NCBI GenBank assembly: GCA_963576475.1
Contig: OY754981.1
Coordinates: 22,679,677-22,743,676, forward strand
DNA: 64,000 bases
Origin: Molanna angustata
Lineage: Eukaryota; Arthropoda; Insecta; Trichoptera; Molannidae
Direction of reading: 5' to 3'
The notes below the pieces were generated by a model that did not search any database, was not told the DNA's origin, and worked only from the letters and a program-made list of their open reading frames with translations. This document shows positions 8,993 through 20,989 of this stretch, one piece after another (the stretch's first letter is position 1; each line of letters opens with the position of its first letter). Position numbers and translations under genes: made by a program.

Positions 8993-11900
8993 TCCATCAG
9001 GTCTTAATCTTCTGCAATGGAACGCACGAAGTGCAGTCTCTAATCGACACGAAATAATAAAACTATTAACGGACAACGACATAGATGTGGCTGCAGTTTG
9101 CGAGATGTGGCTACAACCACATTTTAACTTCAATATTCCGGGATATAACTGCGTAAGGGCAGATCGTTCTGTGGGTCGCGGTGGTGGGGCTGCCGTGCTC
9201 ATAAACAACTCAATACCTTTTTCTAATATACCTCTCCCTTACAATCCTTTTCTGGAGATCGTTGCTGTTTCAATTAACAACATCGGCTTCGTGTCAGTTT
9301 ATATTCCACCAAATTCTGGTTTTGATATTTCATATTTTGACTCTATTATTCCACTACTACCTAATAGCTTCCTACTTCTGGGGGATCTTAATGCACATTC
9401 CTCATCTTGGGGATGTTCGATTACAGATCGATCTGGAAATTGCGTTCTGACCTTTTTAGACAGCCATAACCTGTGCGTCATGAATGACGGAGCCCCTACT
9501 AGACTAACTCCACCATCCCAAAATCTTAGTGCTATTGACCTAAGTATTTGCACAAATGATCTATCATCCTCCATTAACTGGTGTGTTTCTGATGATCTTT
9601 GTTCAAGTGATCATTATCCAATATTCATGATACTTCTCACAAAACCAGTTAGATATAGCCCTTTCTCAAGAAATCTTTATAATACACGTAAAGCTAACTG
9701 GGATGTTTACCAGGAAAAACTCGAGACTTGTGCCTCAACCCTTGAAACTCGTTTATTTCAGTCTGATTCTCTTGATACTAAATGTAAATATATAACAGAC
9801 GAAATTTATAAAGCAGCCGATGCTAGTATGCCTTTAAAAACCAACCATAAGAGAGCAAAAAACGCTCCTTGGTGGGATGAAGAGTGTTCAAACCTGATAA
9901 TTGAAAGAAGACAAGCAATGTATCAATTACGGAAAAATTTTAGTCTACAAACTTTTTTACATGCCAAAGCTGTACAAGCTAAGGTTAAAAAAATCTTAAG
10001 ACAAAAAAAGCGCAAAGGTTGGCAGAACTTTTGTTCTAATTTATCCCCACATACGCCTTCAACACGGGTATGGGAAATGATTAGACGATTCAAAGGATCT
10101 CTACTCCCTTCCAAGACTTGTGCAGAGAGATCAGTATGGCTTCCAGACTTTATTGACAACTTGGCACCTCCTTACGTCCCTAACGAACAAGGTCACACTC
10201 TTTCATCAACACCCATCAATAATTATAATCCATTGACTTCTCCATTTACACCTAATGAATAACAAACCTGCCTTCACTTAGTGAAAAAAAATAGTTCTCC
10301 CGGCATAGATAAAATTCCCTATATATTCTTCCAAAAATTTCCACAAATATTTCTTGATATTTTCCTATATTTCTTGAATGAAATATTTACCTCAGGTACA
10401 ATACCAACACCATGGAAGCAACAACTCATTTTACCAATACTTAAGTATGGTAAGGATCCCAAATCAGGCTCTTCTTACCGCCCCATAGCTCTATCCTCCT
10501 GCGCGTTGAAACTGTTTGAACATTTGATTAAAAATAGATTAGTTTGGTACGTTGAACGTAACTCTATACTGTCGGTGAACCAGTTTGGTTTCAGAAGATC
10601 TCTTTCATGTATGGACAATTTGAGTATACTCATTACAGATATTCTCATTGCTTTCACTAATAAGGAGCACATAGCTGCCGTCTTCTTGGACATAAATTCA
10701 GCTTTTGACAACGTTTGCATTTCTACACTTTACCACAAACTAATTAAAATGAATTTCTCCCCTCTTTTCTGTAATATAATATACAGTATGTTCTCTGACA
10801 GAGAGATTGTTGTGGATGATGGCTTTGAGGGTGCCCGGAGAAGGATCTGGAAGGGTCTCCCACAAGGTTCTGTTTTGAGCCCTGTTCTTTTCAATATATA
10901 TTGCTCTGATTTAGATACGGTCCTCCCCAATGGCGTTAAAATAGTCCAATACGCAGACGATATAGACCTTTATACATCAAATAAAAATATCGATTTGGCC
11001 ACTACCCTTATACAAAACGCCTTGGATAGCGCTAATGAATGGATGATAAAACATTCTTTTTCTATTTCTGCTTCTAAATCTAAATCCATACTTTTCTCAA
11101 GAAAGCATAATATCCCATCAATTTCTTTAGAAGTGGAAGGAACACAGATTCCTCAGGTGAATGAACTGAAATTCTTGGGTCTACACTTGGAACGGAAGTT
11201 AAGTTGGAGCCCCCAAATAAAATATGTCGCAGCAAAATGTGAAAAGTCTGTGAATATATTGAGAGCAATCTCTGGTGTCTCTTGGGGATCTCATCCTACT
11301 TCAATGAAAAACATTTATAACGCATTGGTTCGGTGTCACTTAGATTATGCCAGTTTTTTTTTCTGTCCACTTTCGAAATATTTGGAATTAAAACTAGAGA
11401 GAATTAAATCTAAATGCCTCAGATTAATAGTTGGTGCAATGCAATCAACCCCTATCAACGCTCTCCGGGTGGAGTGTGTGGATATGCCACTCTCACTAAG
11501 ACGACAATATTTATCAGACACTTTTATCTTAAAGAAAATAAATTATTCAAATCATCCACTTCTCAAACGTATTAATATTCTAATTTCTCTCTACGAAACT
11601 AATCGATTCTGGTCTAATAAGCCTTCGCCTTTATTATGCAATAGTATAAATAAATACAGTTCTTCATTCTATATAAAACAGTCTCCCTTCCCTTCCCTTT
11701 TTTATGATTCACCGATTGAACTTTTGCAATTCATGCCAAACGTGATTGAAAACATTGGTTTGGACAAATACACGACATTATCTAAACAATGCATTAATCG
11801 AAAATTTCTCTCCATAGTAGCTGATAAGTGGCCGAACCATGTGACAATACTCACTGACGGCTCAAAGCTTTCCGAAAATAAAGAACTGGGAGCTGCGGTC

Positions 11901-12701
11901 TTCATTCCATCATTAAACATTTCCTCTCTACTAAAACTTCCACCGGAATCCGCGATTTTCACGGCAGAATGCATTGCATTAAAAGAGGCTGTGTGTCTAA
12001 TTAATTCACACAATATTCATAAATGTATCATCTTCACAGACTCACTTTCACTTGTTCAAATTCTCAAGTCCCCTTCTTCAACTCTCAGTGACAATCCGAA
12101 CATAATGCGTATCAGAAGCCTTCTTTATAATCAAATGATATCCGATATAGAGACTATTGTTGCGTGGATCCCGGCACATTGTGGTATCCAACATAATGAG
12201 ACTGTGGATGATATGGCTAAAACTGCCTGCACCCTTGGAATTACTATTGAAAATTTCATCCTTCCACATGATGATATAAGACGATCCATGGAACGTGACG
12301 CTCATAAGAGATGGAACGATCTTTGGATGGTTGAGTCACTTGTGAAGGGTAGAAGATACAAACTAATTCAGGAGCATATTCCCCGTAAACCTTGGTTTCA
12401 TAATTCGAAATTTAATAGATCAGAGATATCTGCGATCTGTAGGATGCGATTTGGCCACTGCAGACTCGATGCCCACCTTTTTAAAATTGGAATCGCTCAG
12501 AACCCATACTGCGAGTGTGGTCTGGATGAGGAGACACTCAACCATGTCTTCCTGGGTTGTCCATTAAGGGACGCCTATGATGCCTATGGAAAGGTTCCCT
12601 TGCATCTGCCAGTTAATGTTGAGTCGTTGTTGAGCTCGGCTTCAGAAGCTGTTGTAGCGATCCTGCTCAAGTCACTGAAAGCTAATTTTATAATTCTGTA
12701 A
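8985..12701 (+). pseudogene. I-type retrotransposon ORF2: endonuclease-RT-RNase H, one nonsense codon
   Basis: 1239 codons in a single frame. APE-type endonuclease at the N-terminus (QWNARS, the E of CEMWL, GDLNAHSSSWG, SDHYPIF), then RT (YRPIALSS, LDINSAFDNV, GLPQGSVLSP, catalytic YADD, FLGLHLERK) and RNase H (TDGSK, TAECIALKEA, TDSLS, WIPAHCG, D of ETVDDMAK). It ends with a CX1CX7HX4C zinc motif (CECGLDEETLNHVFLGC). The frame is broken only by TAA at 10260-10262, where the second I-type element in this window has a leucine codon (FTLEELQ), so TTA to TAA is the simplest history. All catalytic residues remain. Confidence 0.95.
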
Positions 12702-12800
12702 TCCTTGTGTTATTTTGTTTTTTCATTCATGTCTGATATTGGCACAAATCATCCAAAAGGATGCAATGCCATGAAAAAAAAAAAAAAAATATAATATGTA

Positions 12801-13345
12801 CTTACTCTATGCTATTGGAATTTTTTTGTTGAGAAAAATGTGACGCCGATTATGGAAAAGTAAATATGTATGTATCAATATTGCTAATTTCAACTACTTT
12901 TTATGTTCATTTATAAATAAATGTGAAATTAATGTACATTTTAAACTGTAGGAATCTGTTATTTGAGAGGTTTTGATTCGACATTGACATTTTATTGTTA
13001 GAGATTTAAAGGAACTGGGACAATAATAAAAAATCTTAAGTTATTTATTTATGTTATTTTTCTTTTTATTTAATTTAATTTATTTAATATATAGGTATTA
13101 TATATTTTAAATAAATATTTTTTTTATTTATTTTGAATTATTTTACTTATTCTATTATTTGTTTTATTTTATTTTATTTATTTATTTTTTAATATCTAAA
13201 TTTTTTTTTGTTGATTTATTTATTTTATATAAGTAATTTTATTTTATTTGGTTTATTTTTTTTATTCATTTTATTTGTTTAATTATTGATTGATTTATTT
13301 TAATGATTTATTTATTACATAACTAAATATTTTATATTATATTTT
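12801..13345. repeat. AT-rich low-complexity tract
   Basis: From about 13030 the sequence is dominated by TTTA/ATTT-type repeats. No coding potential. Confidence 0.7.
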
Positions 13346-13347
13346 TG

Positions 13348-13622
13348 AGGCACCGGCTTAGAATAGTGCTTCCACTCTTTTCTATTATTGTTTTCGAGTG
13401 TCCCGTAAGAGTCGGGTAATCGAAAATACAACAGGCAACAATAAAATCTCACATAGTTCAGCAATGAAGTTCACCACCCATTCTGAATTAGTGCCTTTTT
13501 AGGTGAGACGAGACTGGTGTGTGGGTATACACAGATATGTTGTGCTCCTTTTTATAAGGCAATGCACACCCGCACACCTTTCGCTGGTTACCCCACATTG
13601 TGGGAGATGCCGTGATTGTATG
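13348..13622 (+). repeat. Dispersed repeat family B, copy 1
   Basis: Starts GAGGCACCGGCTTAGAATAG and ends at GAGATGCCGTGAT before a TGTA repeat. An inverted copy lies at 54545-54773 and a short end fragment at 35488-35557 (CTGGTTACCCCA block). Short, non-coding, probably a non-autonomous element. Confidence 0.75.
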
Positions 13623-13742
13623 TATGTATGTTTTTATATTTATTAAATATTTTATATTATTTTATCATATATTTCATTATTTATTCATGTATTATTTATT
13701 TCATTATTTGTTTATTATATTGAAAGACAGTCACAGTCGTGA

Positions 13743-13925
13743 CAACAATAATATTATTACTTAAAATAAGTAAAAACAATTATTTAACTTTTTTCCATTT
13801 GATAAATTAGTTTGACCACTGACGCGAAACTGACCACTGACGAAAATATGTAAAAACAATAATTATTTAACTGAAAAAAGTTTAATAATTGTTTTTACTT
13901 ATTTTAAGTAATAATAATATTGTTA
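13743..13925. mobile_element. Hairpin MITE with about 53-bp terminal inverted repeats
   Basis: The left arm 13743-13795 (CAACAATAATATTATTACTT...) recurs in reverse complement at 13873-13925 with few mismatches. The loop of about 78 bp holds a GACCACTGACG direct repeat. AT-rich ends; no target duplication could be assigned. Confidence 0.75.
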
Positions 13926-14329
13926 TAATGAAATTCCATCACGAACTCTCAGTCAACAAACTGGAATTAATTAAATCAGTTGTGATATATTTGTAGTTTA
14001 ATAATTCTTCTAGCTCATTACAGTTGTTTTTTTTTCATAATATAATGTGGTCATTTGGAGCTTCATAAAACCTGTCCGGGTAACATTTAAACTTGCAATA
14101 AAAGAATAAACATTTCTGTAAAAATACGTACAAACTACAAGTATGTAATTTGAATATGAAAAATATATATGAAACAAAATGATAATTAGACTACCATAAC
14201 AACATTAAACGTATAAAAAAACGCTTAAATAAAATCAACCATTGTGCTGAGCAAATAAATCATGTAGTCTTATCGCATTTGATCGAAACGGATACATAGG
14301 TACAGGAATTTAATTTTTTTACAAGGTTT

Positions 14330-14590
14330 ATCATCGTCTTCTTCCGTCTGCTGCTATTTTTCCACTGATGCCTCATCTAAGAACCTCCATTCGTTTTTAT
14401 TTTTTATTTTTTTGGTCTCGAATCCTTTCAGCGACGGGGACATCATCAGCCCACCTTAGAGGCCGGCCTATCCCCCTTTTATATTCTATGGTCTCCTTTT
14501 TAGAGTTCTGGGTGCCCGTCTGTTCATGTCTGGCAACATGACCCGCCCATTGCGATTTAAGTTTTTGTTAGTCACTTACAAATATATTTT
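14330..14590 (-). pseudogene. RTE-type LINE, C-terminal coding fragment
   Basis: The minus strand reads WAGHVARH...GRPLRWADDV...ER, the conserved C-terminal tail of RTE-type reverse transcriptases (WAGHVAR...GRP-RW-DD). Too short and decayed for a family assignment. Confidence 0.65.
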
Positions 14591-15642
14591 TTAAGGAAAT
14601 GGTCCCATACAATTGTTATAAAAAAATATTTCGAAAATAAAAATATTACTTATCTACCCAATCTTTTATTTTCACTTTTAAGGTCTGAATTTGTCAAATT
14701 ACAATTTGTGTCTCAACTTAACCCTATACTGACCATACTATACAAAACTCTTGACTTTGTATACCAAAAAGAGATTGAAAATGCACGACTGATTATGCAT
14801 AATCATTAGAATATATTACATATAAAAATATTCCTGAAGGACAAGTAAGTGGAACGTTAATAGACTTATTAATGATAAAAAACAACTAACTAACTGGACT
14901 TAAATGATTTTTATGTAGAGGGAAAAGATAAAAACGAGTGGAAACAGATTACAGAAGCCTTCATCTAATCTCGGAGGAAAGAATGGATAGGTGGCCTTAT
15001 GACATCAAGAAATGTGCTGGAGGGAGATGGATGTAGTGAAAAGGATCAAGGGGGAGGCCTATGTCCAAGAATGGAAAAGAACAGGCTGAAAAAGAAGAAG
15101 TAGAAGATTATGGATTGACTGAGATCTAGACTGTACTGAGTATGGTAATGTTTACGCTCATCACTAGTGGCGAGTTCCAAGAGAGGAAATGATATTTTTA
15201 TTTCTTCCTGAATCATTAGCATTTTCATATATTTTGTTTTCCCTTGTTGCATCTGTAGGTATTTTGTATGTAATAATTACACATGCTGATTTACAAACGG
15301 TTGCAATAACAAACGTGTCCAGTGTACCAGGAAAATAATTTAACAAAGACTACTTTTGTTCGGCAGAACGCACCCTCTTGATTGTATGAACTAGGTTTTC
15401 ACTATACCACTGTAAATTATTCCTTTGTTTTTCTAAAGTTTTGTTTTGTTTTTACAAAGGTAGATAATACATACGTAAAATTGTGGCAGAGTTTTTGAAA
15501 ATTTTATGTCTATATTACCATCATATTTTACTATGAGTGATACACTCGTAAATTTTATTATATTTTAGTTAAAAATATTGCGAAATTTCTTACTTTTATA
15601 AGTCAAAATTTCTTTATTCCAATCAATAAATCAATCAATCTT

Positions 15643-16005
15643 CTGAAAATTATTAACTTCAACATACCAAACAGACGAACAAGACACACCTCAACGTTCT
15701 TTTTAGACAAAAAAAACACTAATGCCGCTCAAAATTCGCCATTGTACCGATGCCTTACCACGTATAATAATTTGGAAAAGATCAGGTCCGTGGACATATT
15801 CTGTATGTCCAGGACTCTTTTCAGGAGCCACGTTAGACAGGAATAATAATTTTTTTTTTATTACCAGTAGTGAGTACAATGCACCATGAAATCAAAGGTG
15901 GGCTGATTAAGTTACAATTACTTATGTTGCTTACAATTACTTATGTTATATTTGTTTAAAAAAATATTATTGTACGTTGCCCATTTTTTCAAAAAAAAAA
16001 AAAAA
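15643..16005 (+). pseudogene. CR1/Jockey-type LINE 3' end (fragment 1)
   Basis: A terminal reading frame from about 15646 to 15852 contains INFNIPNRRTRH, NTNAAQNSPLYR and a final stop, the C-terminus of CR1/Jockey-type polymerases (INF-VP-R-TR...TN--QNSP--R). A 3' UTR follows and ends in a long A run (15989-16006). 5'-truncated, as is usual for dead LINE copies. Confidence 0.75.
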
Positions 16006-16009
16006 AATA

Positions 16010-16695
16010 TATAACTCCCTTTCCTTGATTACGCTGATGTATGTCATTTAAACGCGAATCAAAAACTCTTAGAAAAATTAGAACGGTTACATAACACATG
16101 CGTTTGATATATTTTTAAATTGAAAAAAATGACCACATATCGGAATACCGAACACTTTTAAGGTGGTTGACAATCAGGCAGCGTAGGAACCTACATACCC
16201 TCACACTTGTACACAAGGTCTTAAACAACCCCAATGCTCCAGTTTATCTACGAAATTAATTTCACCTCCTCACAGAACACGGGTTGCCTCTTCGTTCAAA
16301 TACTGGAGGAACGCTCAGTATACCAGTAGGAACACAATACTTCCTTTTTCATCACATCTTTCTCCGTACAAGCAGCCCGTCTTTGGAATCACATCCCATC
16401 ACAATTTAGAGTTTCATTAACACTTCCCGCTTTCAAAAGAAATCTGAGCAATCATTTCCTTACACATAACACTTAAATTTGTCTCCTAATACAATCCTTG
16501 TCTCCCCGCCCCCTCTCCTTTCTCCTCTGTTTTTGTTTTATGTATATGTTTCATTATAAATTTTACTCACATAAATTGGTACGTGTCATAAACACAATTT
16601 ACCTCACCAAATGAATATGGTTGGTTGGAAGATATTGCCATATGGCAATAAGCTTGCCATTGTGCATATGTGTACAAAATGTTTTAAATAAATAA
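16010..16695 (+). pseudogene. LINE 3' end with conserved tail hairpin (fragment 2)
   Basis: Decayed frames give LERLHNTCV, then FSVQAARLWNHIPSQF and LPAFKRNLSNHF before a stop near 16475, typical of the RT C-terminus (RLWN-LP...FK--L). The 3' UTR holds TTGGTTGGAAGATATTGCC with the palindrome TTGCCATATGGCAA (16636-16649) and ends in (AAAT)n. Shorter copies of this tail are at 18044-18125, 30690-30757 and 51080-51130. Confidence 0.75.
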
Positions 16696-16980
16696 ATAAA
16701 TATTTTTGGTTTAGATTAAATTATAAAGAGTTAAATATGTACTCCATTAAATAAGGTTTGTGGGTCAACACTTTATTCTCAAAAGTTGGCAACTGTTGAA
16801 TGCATTTTATGAAGCCCATTTCAACCATCTACATACATAAAAAAAAACAAATAAACAGAGGACAGAAATTGTCACACAAATTATCACCACGAAACTCAAA
16901 AAGTATGCACTGACTATACGTATAATATATTTAATACCTGCTATGAAATTGATGTAAGAAATCACGCTTTAAAATAATTG

Positions 16981-17250
16981 TGAAATCATGAAACTTTTTT
17001 AATCCTCATTACCCCAAGGGGATATCGTGAGGAGGAATGAATTTTCAATTTTTAAGATTTTTTTATTGCCGATTATTAACTAGTATCATGCTGAGATTGT
17101 ATTCTAGAAGGTTTCGTCACGTTTACCTACTGTGTACTATTCTAGGTACGGCGTGTTTATTCTTCTTTATCGATTATAGACTAAAGTACTAATTCGATTC
17201 TAATTTTGCATTTTTGTAAATCAAATACTCGCTTAGACCCAGATAGTCTT
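16981..17250 (+). repeat. Dispersed repeat family D, copy 1
   Basis: Shares ordered blocks with 30860-31120 (same strand) and 61845-62060 (inverted): AACTAGTATCATGCTGA, TACGGCGTGTT and ATACTCGCTTAGACCC. AT-rich, non-coding. The same ends in all three copies suggest a short non-autonomous element. Confidence 0.75.
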
Positions 17251-18043
17251 TAAAAAAGGCAAAACACTTTCATAAAACGGCACTAAAAAATGATCAAGTT
17301 TTCATAATAAAATATTTAAATCAATAATAGTTGAACAAACTCATTTCACGTTGGTAATTTGCCATACAAATTTTGTATACTTTTTGGAGTGATTTGGTAT
17401 TTCGTTGATCTTATCCCACTCTTTCCATTAAAAATCACAATAAAATAAAGTAGGTGCTTAGGTATCATTGAAGGTTTGAAGTTTCTGGAACTATTCCACA
17501 ATATTATACACTTGTACATAAAGAAATATTCGTTAATTTCCATTGACCATGCACATACGTATCCATTGTTAACTTTTAGATATAATATTTGTCTAGTAAA
17601 TAACATTGTTATCCTAACTTGTTATTGGATGGTTTACGCAAACGGGACTTGTTGTAACTTGCACAAACTTGTACATGGTCGGTATTATATTTTCTCACTA
17701 TGATAAGGAACATAATCAAGTTACAGGTGTCAAGGGATAGAGGAGTGTGGTGCTATTGTTACCCATTTACTTCTTATTGTATGAAATACAATTATATTAA
17801 CTAGATATTTTATTACAGTTTTCTCGGTAGCGAAATATTCGCACTTCCCACAAAACAACTAATTACATTGTATAGTTTTGAACTTTTTAAACAAATTAAT
17901 ATCTAGTATAAAATATTGACACGCAGTTTTCCGTCGAGATATACCTAGTGCAAACATGTAACTCATATAATATATGTATAAATATGACCCTTTTCCAACT
18001 ATCGATTTGTTGTAAATCGGTGAAATCGGTTGAGGCACGATTT
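17251..18043. other. No feature recognised
   Basis: AT-rich, with only short overlapping ORFs (for example 17346-17606 and 17476-17703) that match nothing and lack codon-like composition. Confidence 0.6.
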
Positions 18044-18420
18044 AATAATAATAATAATGATGAACACTTTAGCACCCTGCGCAAGTGGCGAGTTTATTGC
18101 CGTATGGCATTTTCTTCCAACTAACCAGTGTTTCCAGCCCTTCTTCTTCTTCGATGGCGCTACAGCCCAAGTCGAGCCTTGGCCTCCTTCAACTTCTGCC
18201 TCCAAACCCGTCTGTTCTCAGCTGCCGTCCTCCAGTTTGTAATGCTTAAGAGCTGTACTGCATCCCTCCTCACCTCGTCCTGCCATCGCAACCTGGGTCT
18301 TCCTTTCTTCCTTTTTCCTCCTGGATGATCAGTCATAATTCTCTTAGGAATTCGCATGTTTGGCATTCTCTGAACATGTCCAGCCCATCTCAGTTTCCAG
18401 CCCAGAGAAGCAATATTTGC
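18044..18420 (-). pseudogene. RTE-type LINE 3' end
   Basis: Minus-strand frame WAGHVQRMPN-RIPKRIM, KKGRPRLRWQDEV and a terminal NRR-WR--L-EAKA-LGL ending near 18160: the RTE C-terminus. The 3' UTR is very short, with the tail hairpin (GCCATACGGCAATAAACTCGCC) and an (ATT)n terminus at 18044-18056, both typical of RTE. The coding part breaks off at 18420 against tRNA-like sequence. Confidence 0.8.
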
Positions 18421-18439
18421 GTGAGAAATAAATTTAAAT

Positions 18440-18600
18440 AAATTTTTCCACTGCTGGGAATCGAACCCAGGACGCCCGCACAGAAACCAAACGGCTTACC
18501 AACTGTGCCACGGCGCGGCGGTCGGCAGGATTCAATCGCGCGACCACTGGATCAGGTACAAGCCCAGCGCGCTAACCGCTCTGCCATCGACCCATCTATG
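18440..18600 (-). repeat. Two adjacent tRNA-like sequences (SINE head or tRNA pseudogenes)
   Basis: On the minus strand, 18598-18527 reads GGTCGATGGCAGAGCGGTTA...GATTGAATCCTGCCGACC, with pairing GGTCG/CGACC ends but no proper anticodon arm. It is followed by 18520-18448 with CAGTTGGTAAG and a perfect B box GGTTCGATTCC. Neither folds into a convincing functional tRNA. The first resembles the head at 37290-37365, so both are probably SINE-derived. Confidence 0.6.
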
Positions 18601-18698
18601 TTATAAAAATGAATTAAGAGGACATATAACGCTAAACTTAGTGACCGAAAACATGATATATTAAAACCGCCAAATGCACTATGAAGTTACGCGTTAGT

Positions 18699-18744
18699 CA
18701 CGTATAAACCTTTTTATCGCGTGCGTTAAAAAGGTTTATACGTG
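18699..18744. repeat. Perfect 18-bp stem hairpin
   Basis: CACGTATAAACCTTTTTA (18699-18716) pairs perfectly with 18727-18744 around a 10-nt loop. No T run for termination follows and no element boundary was recognised. Confidence 0.9.
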
Positions 18745-19119
18745 ATTTAAATTATCGGAAACCCCAAATTTGTTGATTTTTTGCATTTTAAGAACAACCC
18801 TTAGTTGAAATGTAAAAACTTTATCGGTCATTCACTTTGATTTTATACATTCTTTAAGCATATTATAAAATATTTATTTTTCTGCGACACATGGTTATAG
18901 AGTAATTTAACAAAAATGCTGTAAAAAAGGATATTTTTAATCATTTACATATTTATGGGAATTTAGGCTGAAATTTAAAATTGTGTGACGAACATTCACT
19001 AGAGAAATGTTGAAAAGACTTGTACTATTTTTTCTAGAAACACATTGTTTAACATATTTGAGGGATTTGATTTGAAATTGAGGTGTTTAGGTTTATATGG
19101 CTCCTTTTTATATATTTTT

Positions 19120-19270
19120 TTTAAATATTTCCAAATTTTTCAAGTGTATCGGAAAACACAGAAACACCACAAATATATTATTAATTTTCTATAAAAAAAC
19201 ATTTTTAACAATTTTTGTCGCCATCGACATTTCGATCTGATGTTTTACATATAACTAGTTTTAAATATTT
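19120..19270 (+). repeat. Dispersed repeat family F, degenerate copy
   Basis: Blocks AATTTTCTATAAAAAAA, GCCATCGACA and ATAACTAGTT match the order seen near 5190-5470 and 60900-60990. Strongly diverged. Confidence 0.5.
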
Positions 19271-19879
19271 CTTATATGACGGGGTACCATTTTATTATTT
19301 TATCTGTGTAGACTTCTCGTAGGTGGACAACTTTTTGACTATGAAATAACATTGTAAAATATGTAGATATATTACAAATTTTTGATATAATATTTTAGAA
19401 TGAAAGATGGTAAAACACTGCAAGGGCTTTAGGAGGTTTTCAGTAATGCAAATTATTTCCACGTGTAGGTATTCATCCAAAAATAAGATGAAATATTCCT
19501 TCATTATTAAACATCCCTTTCTCGACAGTAAGGGTAAAAGTTGTATTATTGCGTGCTATTTTCATATTTCGAGTAACATTAATGAAATTGGCTTTTGCCG
19601 AAAATGTTATTAATTTGTTATTTTGCCGAAATGTTGGCCGAAGCAGATTGGAAGAGAAGGATCTGTATGAATATATATATTTTTTATTTCGCTATATTTC
19701 AAAATATTCATGTATTTATTTATTTATTTGAGGGACAAGCACAGTCTTAGCATCGCTACGCTCAGCTTCTAAGCTAGGGCTTTCAGCCAAGAGGGGTAAA
19801 TGCTCGCCTCCGGCGCGGCGGTTCATGAAACAAAATGAAGCAAAGTTTTTAAGGTAGGTAGTTAAAAAATATATTCGGT

Positions 19880-20028
19880 GCAGTGGTTATCGAATGTTTA
19901 TCGCCGATTTTGACATAGGAGGATTACAAACGAATGCAAGGACAGGCAAACTGACATGAATATAGCCGCGCACAAACATGTGCAAATCCAAAACGGCAAC
20001 TTTACGAGGTCTACTTTATTTTTATTCT
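19880..20028 (-). repeat. Dispersed repeat family E, copy 1
   Basis: The minus strand has AATAAAGTAGACCTCGTAA, GCACATGTTTGTGC, TTCATGTCAGT-TGCCTGTCC and TATGTCAAAATCGGC. The same blocks occur on the plus strand at 47510-47635, inside the THAP-bearing transposon. It directly follows the RTE fragment's 3' end. Confidence 0.7.
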
Positions 20029-20061
20029 TCTTCTTTTTATAGGTTGACACCTGTTTTTTTT

Positions 20062-20878
20062 TCAGGGACTTTGCCCGTCCCTCAATGCCTCTTGTGACGC
20101 CGAGCTCCATCTATTTCTCCATCTCTTGGGTGGTCTACCTCGTGGTTGATTGCCAAAGTTTATTTGTTGGGAGATAATTTTGGGCAATCTGTTGTCTCCC
20201 ATTCTTGCCACGTGGTCCCGCCAGAATCGTCTTCGGCTCCTGCACCATCTGACAATATCCCTAACGTCACAGATCTGTCTTATATCGGTGTTCCGCATCC
20301 GATCCAAAAGGGTGAAACCCGCGATGGAGCGAAGGGTTTTCATCTCTGTCGTCCGGAGCAGGCTCTTTGTTCTAACGGTGTCCGCTCTGGCCTCAAACGC
20401 ATAAGTCATGATGGGTCGCACACATGTTTTATGAATTCGGGTTTTACTCTCTGTAAGCATGTGTTTGTTATTCCAGACAGTATCTCTCAAACAGCCAGCA
20501 ACGACCGCTGCCTTGTCTGTTTGCGATTTGACTTCCTCATATAAGTCACTGCTGCTGGAAATGTCGACTCCCAAGTATTTGAATTTTGTGACCTGTTCGA
20601 TTGGTTCGCAGTCTACGAGTAGATTGCATACCAGAGGTTGTATCGATATAGTTAGACACTTAGTTTTTGATATGGATAATATCATATTGTATCTCCTGGC
20701 TGCTGTATGGAATCTGTTTAGTAGCTATTGCAGGTCATCCTCCGTTTCAGCAACGAGCGTTGCATCATCTGCGTAGCATATAATGTTAACGAGATTCTTG
20801 CCCATTCTGTATCCCACACCCACAGAAACCACATCCTCTATCACCTTGTCCATAATTAAATTAAATAAGAAAGGGAAA
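20062..20878 (-). pseudogene. RTE-type LINE reverse transcriptase, C-terminal third
   Basis: One continuous minus-strand frame with RT motifs LFNLIMDKV, catalytic ICYADDATLVAE, TKC, EQVTKFKYLGVDIS, LRDTVW and RPIMTYAFE, then the C-terminal RRFWRDHVARMGDNRLPK...GRPPKRW, typical of the RTE clade. The only interruption is one in-frame TAG at about 20725-20727, right after EDDLQ. Upstream coding sequence ends at about 20878 in a small hairpin. A second remnant of the same region (FKYLG...NTVWKN) is at 59850-60002. Confidence 0.88.
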
Positions 20879-20909
20879 AAATTATTTATATGCACATACA
20901 AAAAAAAAC

Positions 20910-20955
20910 ATTCACTATGAAATAAGCAAAAGAAAACGTTTATTTCATAGTGAAT
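20910..20955. repeat. Perfect 16-bp stem hairpin at the LINE breakpoint
   Basis: ATTCACTATGAAATAA (20910-20925) pairs perfectly with 20940-20955; the loop is 14 nt. It sits about 30 bp beyond the point where RTE homology stops. Confidence 0.85.
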
Positions 20956-20989
20956 TACGTTTGTCCACAGATGATCATTAAACAATTAC

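Larger units (their letters stand above)
7112..12788 (+). mobile_element. I-type non-LTR retrotransposon, essentially full length (element 1)
   Basis: The limits follow from a 12-bp direct repeat ATATAATATGTA at 7100-7111 and 12789-12800, the second directly after an A-rich tail. This gives an element of about 5.68 kb: 5' UTR (7112-7690), ORF1 (7691-8992), ORF2 (8985-12701), short 3' UTR and poly-A. An RNase H domain after the RT and three gag zinc knuckles place it in the I/R1/LOA-type group rather than Jockey. Only one inactivating change is visible (TAA at 10260-10262). Confidence 0.9.

Noticed and set aside
18448..18600. Pair of tRNA genes
   Set aside because: B boxes and partial stems are present, but anticodon arms do not fold, and similar sequence recurs at 37.3 kb in a SINE-like repeat.
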